Under the pieces are notes generated by a model. The model did no database searches and was not told the DNA's origin. It saw only the letters and a list, made by a program, of their open reading frames with translations. This document shows, piece after piece, positions 11,917 through 22,849 of a stretch of 64,000 bases of DNA (the stretch's first letter is position 1; each line of letters opens with the position of its first letter). A program made the position numbers and the translations under genes. The DNA comes from Rotaria macrura (lineage: Eukaryota > Rotifera > Eurotatoria > Philodinida > Philodinidae): the NCBI GenBank assembly GCA_900239685.1, contig OENT01000780.1, forward strand, positions 1-64,000, written 5' to 3'.

Positions 11917-12867
11917 ATGTTTACAACGCAATCAACACATCAAATCATTATGGTTCGACCAGCGTGTTTCTGTTTTAACATAGAAACAGCTAATTCAAAT
12001 GTATTCCAAAATGATCAATATGCTGATGCGTCTTCTGCAAATAGAACTCAACAAGATGCATTAAAAGAATTCGATCGTATGGTTGAGCAAATTCGTTCGC
12101 ATGATGTTCATGTTGACGTATTTGATGACACATTAACACCTGTAAAACCTGATGCTATTTTTCCAAATAATTGGTTTTCAACACATTCTGATGGAACAAT
12201 TGTTCTCTATCCTATGCTAGCAGAAAATCGTCGTCTTGAACGTCGAAATGATCTCATAAAATACTTATCGGAAACGTATGATGTCACGGCTATCATCGAC
12301 TTAAGTGTATACGAACGTCGTAATCAGTATCTTGAAGGCACTGGTTCATTAGTACTTGATCGTATAAATAAAATAGCTTATGCTGTACGATCCCCACGTA
12401 CACATGAAACAATTGTTCATCATTTCACTAAACTGTTGAACTATCAACAGCCTCCTATTCTTTTCGATAGTGTTGATGAAAATCAAAGGCCAATTTATCA
12501 TACGAATGTTGTGATGTCTATTGGTACGCATGTTGCTATTATATGTTTAGATTCAATTCTTGATAGACAACAAAGAGATATCGTTGAAAAATCTCTTGAA
12601 CATGATGGACAACGAACAATTGTGAATATTACACTGGAACAAATGAAAAGTTTTGCTGGTAATATGCTTGAGCTACAAACTAAACAAGGACAGTATTTAT
12701 TAGTTATGTCTAAAACTGCTTATGAATCATTAAATGATCAACAACGAAATATCATTGAGCAAACAAATACAAAATTAGTTTATTTCGATGTATCAACTAT
12801 CGAACAATGCGGTGGTGGAAGTGTTCGATGCATGATTGCAGAAAACTTTCTTTCGCGCGATGTATAA
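11917..12867 (+). CDS. CtlX/FN0238-like amidinohydrolase (guanidine-modifying superfamily)
   Basis: This is a single uninterrupted frame of 316 residues. It belongs to the pentein fold shared by arginine deiminase, dimethylargininase and amidinotransferases. Family marks are MVRPACF near the start, PDAIFPNNWFSTH at about residues 80-92, the NVVMSIGTH block, and GGGSVRCM near the end, where C305 is in the position of the nucleophilic cysteine. Within this superfamily it looks most like the bacterial CtlX group (citrulline or arginine-derivative hydrolases) rather than animal dimethylargininase; this is recognition by eye. The reaction would hydrolyse a guanidino or ureido group of an arginine-like compound in the cytosol (no signal peptide). 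The lack of introns suggests bacterial ancestry. The start at 11917 is the first ATG; a second in-frame ATG (residue 12, MVRP) aligns better with family starts and may be the real one. Confidence 0.8.
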   Translation: MFTTQSTHQIIMVRPACFCFNIETANSNVFQNDQYADASSANRTQQDALKEFDRMVEQIRSHDVHVDVFDDTLTPVKPDAIFPNNWFSTHSDGTIVLYPMLAENRRLERRNDLIKYLSETYDVTAIIDLSVYERRNQYLEGTGSLVLDRINKIAYAVRSPRTHETIVHHFTKLLNYQQPPILFDSVDENQRPIYHTNVVMSIGTHVAIICLDSILDRQQRDIVEKSLEHDGQRTIVNITLEQMKSFAGNMLELQTKQGQYLLVMSKTAYESLNDQQRNIIEQTNTKLVYFDVSTIEQCGGGSVRCMIAENFLSRDV

Positions 12868-14040
12868 ACTATTTTAAAAGATTTTGTTTTTGTTTTACAT
12901 CGATCTAGAACACACTTGAATGTGTTACATTCTTTTTACTTCTAATTTTTAAAACGAAATACACACAGTTTTTGATCTAATATATCGATCAATTCATTTC
13001 ACAACTATAGTTGTGTCAATGAATTGAATCGATGATAGCTTTAAATATTTCAATAGATTCTTGAACATCATCGATTGAAACAGTCATGGAATCACTCTTA
13101 CTCATTTTATTTCATGTTCACACTCGAAGCTGATTAATGAGATGATAGTCTTCTGCTTTTAGTAGAAAAATTGAACTTTTTTTGTTACTTTTCTCAACTC
13201 TTCGCCAAAAATCTTATCCAATATTTATTCAACTATACTGTATAGTTTTTCAAAAACAAAGAAAACCATAATACTTGCTTTTCATTGTTTAGGATAAACT
13301 GACAATTTGTATTTAATCGTTTCTGCGGTACAAGTATCAGTGCACGAATCGATTCATACTTTTTGATGGTTGATTAAAAAACACCGGGCAACCTATCGAA
13401 TTCGACCTCTGATAGACAGCAATTTCATTCACATCGATATTTATACGCAAAAAATTTATTAAAAACTATAAAAACACGTAGAAAAAGATGCTCAAAAGAA
13501 ATCATACAAATTGATTCCATTTTTGTATTTAATTTTAAGTTTATTGTTGCTTTTTACTATTTTCTCATTAAGTCAAAGCTCAAAAGATTACTTTCTATCC
13601 AAACTGTACACTTTCAGCTTTTCGAACATTGAGAGATTGCAGTGCTGACCAACAACTACACATCTATTGTTACCTCATTCGCACTCGCGCTGAAAGTCAA
13701 ATGCAAAACAAAAGCTGCATTCATTGTCATCCTAAAAATAATTATTCGGAAACAATGAATGTTACTATATTTTAACATCCTCCAAATATTATGGATGACT
13801 TTAACAGCAGAAGCAGACCTCCCATTCTTCTAAGAAATTCGTTTCTGTTACATAGAACTCGTCGTTTATTCATATCTTTCAAATAGTTTCAAAGGCTCAT
13901 TTCTTCGATCAATGAAATCATAGACAATCAGAACTTCGAATAGAAAGAAATTCAGAGAAAAAAATTGTAAAGAATTGAAACATGTAAATGTCGCCGCCAC
14001 TGTGGAAGAGAACCAATATTTTAGTAATATACGGCATTTC

Positions 14041-14560
14041 GTTTATGATGGGTACCCTCTGATCTTCCGTCTGCGCATAATATCATAGAGTCAAGAAGGT
14101 CACATGAAAAAATTCACTTCGCACAGGTTTAAGAGCTTTATAGCCGTTGCGTTCGTATCCACTTGGTGAGAGAAAAAAACACATCCGTTAAGCCAGTCGA
14201 CGTCGGGATGGTCACAAATCATCTACCTTATCTATGTGAAGTTTATGAACTGAATGTTTTATTCATGTAAGTACATGCTAACTACAAGGGCGAATGACCA
14301 CAATTCAATTGGGCTCTTTGAACGAAATGCTCGATTGAAACCATAAGTTTGTCCTTTTCAGCTCGAATTCGATGAATTGTAATCGTCAGGTGATTATTGA
14401 CTGATCCCTTTAACTCATTAACATTTTTTTCTCACTATGCGGTTAAGAAGGCAACGTCAATAAAGTTTTTAGACTTGTGTGAAGTGAATTTTTGCATTTG
14501 ACCTTCTTGACTCTACGATATTATGCGTAGACGAAAGATGAAAAGCTACCATCTATAAAC
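14041..14560. mobile_element. Foldback/MITE-like element of about 520 bp
   Basis: The ends are inverted copies of each other. GTTTATGATGGGTACC... at the left pairs with ...AGCTACCATCTATAAAC at the right. Long inner blocks also pair, for example CGCATAATATCATAGAGTCAAGAAGGTCA (14077-14105) against the complement of 14498-14530. Imperfect arms run at least 150 bp before a diverged centre. No transposase frame lies inside, so it would be non-autonomous. I could not fix a target-site duplication. Confidence 0.65.
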
Positions 14561-15690
14561 AATAGGCCTTATAGTATAAATATATTGGTTTTCTTTTACA
14601 GTGGCAGGAATATTTTTATTTTTTCCCTCCTTACAAATTGTGTCGCTAGGATTCTTTCTATTCATAATTTTACTGGGAATAAAAAAAATGCAAGACCTTG
14701 AGATTCGGTGTACAAAATTCTGTATCTAATTTAGACCTCAATTTAGGTAAGTAGCTGCCTCATTCGACTTCGAATATAAATGATGATTTTAAATAGCACC
14801 TACATGTACACGCATAATTGTTCATAGATGAAGAACACAGTTTTTAAATGATTTAAGTGTGACCGAATTAAATCTATCCCTAATTATTTTGCATAAAAAA
14901 TTCAGATAGAAATTAATTTTAACCACATATAAATAAAACGATAATTTTTTTCTTTGTGAGGTTAAGCTCTGGTTCAAGTTTCGTTACTTATATTTGCCGT
15001 TTTAGAACACGATTGAATGTAAGGTTATATTCGAACCTGAATTAAATAGCTCATGGTTTAAGTTTGTTACTAAATTACTGAAATTCGACGAGGTTTTGTA
15101 GAACTCGTTTTGGAATGGTTTGGAATTGGAGTTACATTTTAGTTTGAATGTACTACAACTAAAACACTTTTTTCATGTTAGATTGGTAGCGATTCCGAAT
15201 CCAAATTTTAAAAAGCAACAGCATGTTTAATACAGAATTTCCAGTCTAGGCTATAGCAGGATATAACTGTAGTTGAGAGACGCAAACCTAAACAATATTC
15301 GTATCTAAGAACTAAGTCCAAATTATATTCAAATCTTAAGTCTACTCACGTTGTGTTACAACTCTAAGTTTTACTGCAAGCAGCTATACAAGACTTGTAA
15401 GCATCACTTGCACAATTCTTATTTTAGAAACAGGCGAAACGTTTCGAACGCTTCTGAATGCGCAGAAGTTTTGAAATCCATTATCTAGAAATAGAAATCT
15501 CGAAAATGTAAAGCCAACACGGCTATACGATATATACATAGTATGTTGTTGACTACGTATTTTGACAGACCGATCATTTGCATTGGTTTAATATGACTGT
15601 GAAATAACTGACTAAGCAATTGCAATAGTTTATTTTAATCGTTGAGCTATTTAACTAACATAATTACATATGAATGACGGACTAATAAAA

Positions 15691-15788
15691 GGTTTACTCA
15701 AGAGGGAAACAGCTGATTTTTTTTGATTGTAAATAAATTGATTTAGATCAAAAAATTAGAAATCAGCTGTTTTACCCTTGGGTTTACC
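15691..15788. mobile_element. Short palindromic element (about 98 bp)
   Basis: GGTTTACTCAAGAGGGAAACAGCTGATTT at the left pairs with AAATCAGCTGTTTTACCCTTGGGTTTACC at the right, around an AT-rich centre of about 40 bp. It is a typical small MITE or foldback remnant with no coding capacity. Confidence 0.6.
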
Positions 15789-16235
15789 TTTCTCAAAAAA
15801 AAACTCGATTCATGTGATTGTAGGGAAATATGACTAAATCTAATACAGCAACAAAAGGATAATTTATGAATAGATTACTTGGTACTATATGCACAGGAGG
15901 CTGATTAGACCGACAATAAACATAAAGAACAGACCAAAAGAATAACTTATTACTCTCCCCGTCTTTTTTCAAACACTTGAAATCAAATATATGACATATT
16001 TTACATTCTTACATGCACCTTTTCACTTTTTGCTTGCAATTTTGGTTTTACATCTTACGCTTATCCAGTAATAAAACCTGCTCACCAATTTATTGCAGGT
16101 TGATCGAATAGCCCACAGAATTCAAAAGCTATTTTTACGTATAAGAGGCCATCCATAATACCAGTGAGATACCAGAATTCAAAACTTTATTTATGTCATT
16201 TCTCTAGTCTACCGAAATACAACGCAACGTAAATC

Positions 16236-17963
16236 ATGAAAGTCATCCAGTTTATTTTCATAGCTGTCTATGCGATGGGAATGAAGGCAGCTATTGTTTC
16301 GAAGACATTGATTATTGACACATTTGTTCCATACTGGACACTACAAAAGCAGGTCGTTGCTGTAAATTATAGCTATCCTGGTCCATTGATCGAAGCATAC
16401 GAAGGCGACACATTGGTAATACGTGTCATTAATAGACTTTCCCAGCCAACAACCGTACATTGGCATGGAATGTTCCAGAAGGGTTCGCCGGATATGGATG
16501 GCTCTGCGGGGGCTACTCAATGTCCGATTCCGGCTTATAGTGAAATGACATATAGATTCAAAGCTGATCCTGCTGGAACTGCATGGTATCATGGTCACTA
16601 CTTGGATCAATATGCAGATGGTCTCATTGGACCATTGATTGTTCGTCGACGAGTTGAACCCAATCAAGAACAGTATGATACTGAGCGCATACTCACAGTA
16701 TCCGATTGGTACAACGATGTGGCACGAACAAAGCTATCTCCTTGGTATTTGAGTGTAAAAAATCCAAAAGGTCTTGAGCCTATACCTGATGCTATTGTAG
16801 TCAATGGTGTTTTCTCGCAATCACTGTTCGTGACAGCTTCGAATGCAACACGCATTCGTTTCAGAATCATCAATGCTGCACCCTTTTCCATGTTTACTAT
16901 TTCGATTGATGGGTTACCGCTACACGTAATTGAACTGGATCAAACCGCTGTAGTACCCTACCTGGTATCGTCGGTAACGCTTAACGCTGCCCAGCGTGTC
17001 TCTTTCTATGTAAATCTGAATGAATTAGATCGAAATTATACAGCGCCTGGTATGCCATCAGCAACCTCTGTCTACATTCGATTTCAAGTTGATCCAAGTA
17101 TGTATCCAGCTGATATTTCGACTTACACTCCACCATATGCAACACGACTTCTTCCATATCCAATATTTTTCAACCCATTATACTTGGCGATTTTATCGAT
17201 TGATTCAACTAATTCAATGCCCACATATCCAGTCACTCAGGATACGCCATCATTACCAAGCTCAAGTTCAGTGGACAATCCCGATATCAATATGTTAGAT
17301 GCCCGTCCATTTTTTCCAGTCACTAATCAAGTCCGTAATGCAACGCATTATCTTAAGGTTGATGTTGCATTCCATAAAAATGACCGTGGAATGAATCGTG
17401 GATATCTAAACGATGTTACATATGGGGCTAATTCAGCTGATACTGGAGCAAAGTTCTCAACGTCATGGGAAGGCATAACATCAGAGAGTGTCACACCACT
17501 TCTTCATCAGATGGCAAAGAGACCTCGTTCGCTTGGGATTCCTTCTGCAACCAACACAAGTGACGGTTCATTACGTATTATACAAAGTGACGGAAATGGG
17601 CACTACTTGGTTCCATATCAAGCAGTCGTGGATCTGTTGATAAATAACACAGATGAAGGTGAACATCCCTTTCATCTTCATGGTCATAGCTTTTGGATTA
17701 TAGCAACTTCATCGTATCCCAAAGCGGAACAATCTTACAGTGGAGCATATTTACAGAGGGACGTAGTTAGTATACCAGCTTCAGGCTGGGCAAAGATACG
17801 ATTTGTGGCGAATAATCCAGGTGCCTGGTTGTTTCATTGTCATATTGAATGGCACATGGATGCCGGACTGATTCTCGCCTTTATTGTTGGTCCCAATGAG
17901 CTCCTTGCTAATGGCTACAGGATTTCAAGTGCTCAACAGTTTTTATGCTTATTCAAAAAATAA
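16236..17963 (+). CDS. Secreted multicopper oxidase (laccase-like)
   Basis: This is a 575-residue frame without introns. The first 20 residues (MKVIQFIFIAVYAMGMKAAI) are a likely signal peptide. All four copper-binding blocks are present: HWHG (75-78), HGH (119-121, inside WYHGHYLDQYADG), HPFHLHGH (477-484) and HCHIEWHMDAGL (534-545). The cysteine of HCH binds the type 1 copper, and the residue at the axial position is leucine, as in laccases of higher redox potential. The protein should oxidise phenols or metal ions extracellularly with reduction of oxygen to water. After HCHIEWH the tail (AFIVGPNELLANG...) is less typical. An intronless gene in this genome may be a transferred copy or a retrocopy; arthropod, fungal and bacterial laccases share these motifs, so origin needs a tree. 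Confidence 0.88.
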   Translation: MKVIQFIFIAVYAMGMKAAIVSKTLIIDTFVPYWTLQKQVVAVNYSYPGPLIEAYEGDTLVIRVINRLSQPTTVHWHGMFQKGSPDMDGSAGATQCPIPAYSEMTYRFKADPAGTAWYHGHYLDQYADGLIGPLIVRRRVEPNQEQYDTERILTVSDWYNDVARTKLSPWYLSVKNPKGLEPIPDAIVVNGVFSQSLFVTASNATRIRFRIINAAPFSMFTISIDGLPLHVIELDQTAVVPYLVSSVTLNAAQRVSFYVNLNELDRNYTAPGMPSATSVYIRFQVDPSMYPADISTYTPPYATRLLPYPIFFNPLYLAILSIDSTNSMPTYPVTQDTPSLPSSSSVDNPDINMLDARPFFPVTNQVRNATHYLKVDVAFHKNDRGMNRGYLNDVTYGANSADTGAKFSTSWEGITSESVTPLLHQMAKRPRSLGIPSATNTSDGSLRIIQSDGNGHYLVPYQAVVDLLINNTDEGEHPFHLHGHSFWIIATSSYPKAEQSYSGAYLQRDVVSIPASGWAKIRFVANNPGAWLFHCHIEWHMDAGLILAFIVGPNELLANGYRISSAQQFLCLFKK

Positions 17964-19960
17964 TGGAATGTTTACAATCCGTTCAATCATTAATTCAAAG
18001 ATTTTAAACTTCGAGAAATTTACTAGATTCCGTTTCTGAGGGTTGTTAATTGAAACCATATGCGTAAATCAACAGTTTTGCTTCTTCTGGATTCCTTTTT
18101 ACTGTGTAGAAATTTATAGTATTAACTTCATCATCACCAACATATTTTGACCACGCTTCTTATATCTTTGTGTATTTTATTGAAGTTTTATGTTTGGTTC
18201 ACTTCGTGTCTTATCTGAAGTACCATAAATGAAATAGTCTCGTGCATAAAAATCGAAGCACTAGTTTGTAGATTGATAAAATCAAAAGAAGTTTTCATGA
18301 GCATTTCAAAATGAATGTGTTGTACATGCATATTTCCGGGAAACGATATATATATATATAGTTTCGCATATAAAGACAGGGGGACATCGAAGTACGATCG
18401 CTACGCTATATATTGGAAAGAGTTGGAAATGTACCTGAGAATATTTCCTTCTTGAATAAACATTCTTGAAAAATAAATTACTTCCCGAGAGGATCATTCC
18501 GACAATTGAATCCGATCATGTTTCTATCGGAGTTTCTCTAATCCGACGAAATCTCATCGAATGGCTGATTGCGATCCAACATTCTGATCCTTGGTGTTGG
18601 GTTTTATCGAATCCTACTATCGGAATCCGATTGGATTTCACCGTATGACCCAATAGGCCTCTACTATTGAGATGAAATGCTAATTCGTACACAAATAAGA
18701 AAATAGGTTTCTGCCGTGGGATCCGTTACTGTTTCCACAACCCGGATTCCCATAAGATTTCATCGGATTCATTCAACTAGGCTTGTAAAAGCGTCCATAA
18801 GAAATGATTCTAATAAGGATATAGTCCTCCGAAAGAATGCTTTTCATTTTCAGAATCTTCTTTCTATAAAGTACTGGCTATATGACTGATGATACGATCA
18901 ATTGTATGATATTATTAATTAAAAATTAGTAGAATATTTGTTTTTGCACTCTAGATAAATAAAGAAAGTCTCTTTTATGCTTGCGGGATAATTGCTCGTT
19001 ATTGAGTCTGGTCAACACTTCTAGATTTGAATTTTCTAGCATGACGTATGTTCCATTTCACTATCTATTTGAAAAATGAGATCATGCAAAGTATTAATTT
19101 CCTGTCTAATTGAATCAATAAATAACCATATATATTCGAATGTCTCTTATTTTAACCATGTTGCGAATAAATTATTATATTGTAAGACTATGCGACTCTT
19201 ACTTTATAGTAGTATGAAATTGCATTCTATTTTCTTCGTATAACTTCGAAGAAATCGCATTGGTTCATTAAGCTAAGTAAAAAATATTGTGCAATAGTGT
19301 TTTTGAGTGTGGACAAGATCAAGATGATTATCCCACACTTACAATCACATCCATATTCAGAACCCCCGATCAATTTTAAATAGTGAAAGTTCAATTAATG
19401 GGTTAGAATCGGTTCTTAACATTCTAGTTTGATGTTTAATAATTCATTCAACTTTATTGAAAATATCTACTATCCAACTGTTTTTGCATGGTTTGTCACC
19501 ATTGGAATTAGAATTTTCTCATGACATATTTTTACTTTGTGAACGTAATAAACATCATGCATTAACAAAAATCTTCTTTTAATAACAATATGGAATGTCT
19601 TGATAAATGATCATAGTTCTTTTTTCATTTTCTAACACTTCAATTCAATTTTTCAAACGTGAACTTTGATTGCATATTGTTTGATCAGTGTTCATTGGAT
19701 GTGTAGGTATCCATTTAATTTCATTAATATAATGATCCAACTTGTAAACATTGTTCGTAACCGATTGAGTCATCTAGCTAAATTAAAAATAAAAATATGG
19801 TTTCAGTACGTCAGTAATTAATAGATTGACTGAGATTATTGATTTTCATAACAGAAATATGCAATAAAGTTTATTTGAAATTTTCAAGTATCTCTATTGA
19901 AATTCATATTTACTCGAGTTAAACATTCCATAATGTTGTTGACATCATGAGACATCGCAA
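17964..19960. other. Intergenic between oxidase and its fragment
   Basis: No gene is supported. A (TA)n tract lies at about 18348-18360. The 3' flank of the oxidase (about 18090-18300) is recognisably related, though diverged, to the 3' flank of the fragment (about 20320-20580). This shows that the two loci come from one duplication. Confidence 0.5.
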
Positions 19961-19962
19961 CT

Positions 19963-20253
19963 TTGGCAGATCCCACAGTTGAACAATCTTACAGTGTAGC
20001 ATATTTACAGTGGGACATGGTTAGTATACCAGCTTCAGGCTGGGCCAAGATACGATTTGTGGCGAATAATCCAGGTGCCTGGTTGTTCCATTGTCATATT
20101 CAATGGCACATGGATGCCGGACTGATTCTTGCCCAAGACTTTAAGGTCTCAAGTGCTGAAAAGCTCCCTTGTCAATTGTCGACATACCTAAATCGCCAAA
20201 TCAGCAATTCTATCATCATCTTAGTTAATAGTGATTGCAAAAAATTCATTTAG
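19963..20253 (+). pseudogene. C-terminal fragment of a multicopper oxidase (partial duplicate)
   Basis: Only the last copper block and its surroundings remain. Positions 19981-20133 match 17727-17879 of the complete oxidase with 8 differences in 153 bp. The peptide keeps HCHIQWHMDAGL, so the type 1 copper cysteine and histidines are present, but the first three copper blocks are absent upstream. After LILA about 10 residues are missing relative to the intact gene, and the reading then rejoins at VSSA. I see no promoter or start context, so I treat it as a pseudogene fragment. Confidence 0.8.
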
Positions 20254-21831
20254 ACAATCATTTTCGATCATAATACTTGAAATACGATATTTCTGCTGTA
20301 ATGATGAACTCTCCTCTTCCGAGATTCTTTTCACTTTGAAGTAGTTTAAAGCTAACTTCATAATTATGCAAATACTTGATGTCACTTCTGATATCTTTAC
20401 CTACTTTGTTGAAATTTCGTTTGATTAACTAGCATTGTTAATGAATGACCATGTCAAGATAGGATTAGAAATTCGAAGAATGTAATAGGGTGACATATCT
20501 AGTACGTGTCTCATGCAAGCACTAAGCAGTTTGTTGATTGATGGAATCAAAACAAGTTCTTTTGCACATTTGGTTAGGAATCTGGTTTTTACATTTTATA
20601 GGGCAGTGATAGTGATCGTTGAACGTATGTAAATGTAGAGCCTCATTGAAATACCATTTGCTAGCTATATCGTAGTTTGGTTCATAGCTTTCATAAATAG
20701 TGCTGGCTTGATATTTTTTTCTGACTTCGTGATCTATTCAGAGGAATTCAGACTTTTAGGATGATTACGAATTTGTGTGAACTATATCTTTTTCCTACCA
20801 TGAATTAATTTATATGGAAGTATAAGGTATCACTAATAAACATATGGACGTTTAATAACTTAAAATTAGTATGATATCGAGAGACTTTTTGACTGCAGGC
20901 ATAATATCCCAGAAAGCATTTTACCATAAAAATACTCTCGTCATCAATGATTGATTCGATTTTATGAATACACTGAATGTTCATAGAATAGTAATGTGAT
21001 CACATATTCGTTGATTGAAGAGGTAAAAATAGAACTGTATTTAATCATTCATGTTTATTTGCTTCTGTTTTTTTTCTTATTGATATCCACATCAATTTAT
21101 TTTCTGTAGAAAACAAATTTCAAAACTTTGGCTAAGAGTAATATTTTAAGGATATTTTTAAAAAGATGAGTATATGCATGTAAAACGTTTCTTTCGAAGT
21201 CTATCTTTACAAGCATCTTCTAAACTCACAGTTTCAATCTTATCGTAACAACTTATACAAGATGTCAATGAATTACAAATACTCTCTTATGTGAGATGAA
21301 TTATTTTTAGAAGTTAAATTATACTGAGGATACAAAATCAGAGTTAGTATAAATCTAAAGTATCACATTAGCCCATTGACCCGTAAACCAGTCGCATTAA
21401 TAATCGAAAAAATCGTTCATGCTAGAACGAAAAGCTTACAAACTTGTCTGTTTACTGATATAAAATAGTCCAGTCATTTAGATTTCGTTGTAGCAAAGTT
21501 CGCATATATATATATATATATATAGGCGTTGTTGAGAGAGTTTTATGATGAAAAACTTACATCACATCATCTATTCTATCGTAGCTAATGAATATATGGT
21601 AAAAAAGTGTCCCGTTTGCCACACTGACACATTTGAGAGCAGAGTTGATATCTTGTGTTCTTTATAGTAACAGAATTTGGCAAAAGTGAAAGTTTTCTGA
21701 TTTTCTCTTTACACTCAAGTATGCGTCTATTCCAAGCTTGAAGGTGAAATTCGAACATCGAATTACTCAGTATCTACTATTCATGTTTTGAGTGAAAATG
21801 TTCTTAATGAATTATTTGTAATTTATTTTAG
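20254..21831. other. Intergenic
   Basis: No gene is supported. The first 330 bp are the diverged 3' flank shared with the intact oxidase. A (TA)9 tract lies at about 21507-21525. An open stretch with CPVC at about 21610-21660 could belong to the gene whose exons follow, but I could not build a splice path to it. Confidence 0.4.
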
Positions 21832-22183
21832 TTGTCAAGATTCGATCGACGGAATTAGATGAAATATTTCAAACAAAACAGATTACTAAAAACACTAGAT
21901 ATGATTATGTTGATTATTCTCCTGATTTTTTAATTACAATATTATCGGATTTTAGCCGTCAGTGTTCAGACGGAAGATGCAAAGAGTCTATCATAATGTT
22001 GGTTGAATTTTCAAAGGTATGATGTTACCATAGTTACTTTTCGAAATTGAATGCAAATCGCTATATTGCTTGAATAGTTTTGTACTTATTCACTATGCAT
22101 TTCAGATTCATGAATGTGGTTATATCCTAAATGCTGAAAACAATAAAATGCATGTAAGACTTAAGAAATCATTATTTCTATGA
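21832..22183 (+). CDS. Two exons of an unrecognised gene (3' end)
   Basis: Exon-like block 21832-22016 starts after a TTTTAG acceptor and ends at AAAG|GTATG. It is open in one frame for 61 codons. Exon 22106-22183 follows a TTTCAG acceptor and runs 25 codons to TGA. Joined, the peptide includes YVDYSPDFLITILSD, then MLVEFSKIHECGYI. The spacing of splice signals and the shared open frame support a real or recently real gene, but I recognise no family. The upstream exons were not found; a small candidate exon (YASIPSLK) at about 21720-21743 does not join in phase. It may be a decayed gene. Confidence 0.4.
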
Positions 22184-22849
22184 AGAGTAGAAACATGTTT
22201 GTAGAAATTGTATTGCAAATGAATGATGTCATATTTGTTTCTTTCAACAAATAAGTACAAGTAATCGACACTGTTGCAGAAAAAAAAGACACGAAATTAT
22301 ATCTAATAGCATGATTCAATTACTTATTTCTCTTACATCTATTGATAAAGTTCACTTATTGTTTAACAGATCCTTACGAATTTGTACGATTCTTTGCCAT
22401 CTTTGAGTTCTCGACGCATAATTCTATGTAGAGCATTAAATATCCATGCGAGTATATTCAACATACTATTTTAGGTTAGATGGCTGCGGTGTAGTTTTAT
22501 CGGCAGCTTGTTTTGATCTATTCGCATACGGGCAACCAAACTCTTAACCATAATAACGTTCTCATTCACATGTAAATTTAAGATTCGTATTACGAAGCAA
22601 ATCGCTAACCTCACCAAAACTTTCTACCTTAAACAGAATCGAATCTCACGATCTCTTTCCAAGACGAGAACGAACAAAATGGCTTTTGTTGACATATAGA
22701 AGGTATCATAAAACTTACAGCCATGTACGAAAAAGACAACAAGAAGAAAGTTTAAAAATGTGGTTTTGTTATCACCATTTGACTATTTATTCAGTGTAAA
22801 GCAATAGAAGTCGTCTTGTCAGAGCGTATCTTTTTTACTTTCAGTAAAA

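Larger units (their letters stand above)
12868..16235. other. Intergenic with two foldback elements
   Basis: No gene is supported in 3.4 kb. The only structures I see are the foldbacks at 14041-14560 and 15691-15788, listed separately. The rest is AT-rich sequence without long open frames. Confidence 0.5.

Noticed and set aside
16341..17163. Minus-strand frames over the oxidase gene
   Set aside because: They are antisense shadows of the multicopper oxidase, which has all its copper motifs on the plus strand.
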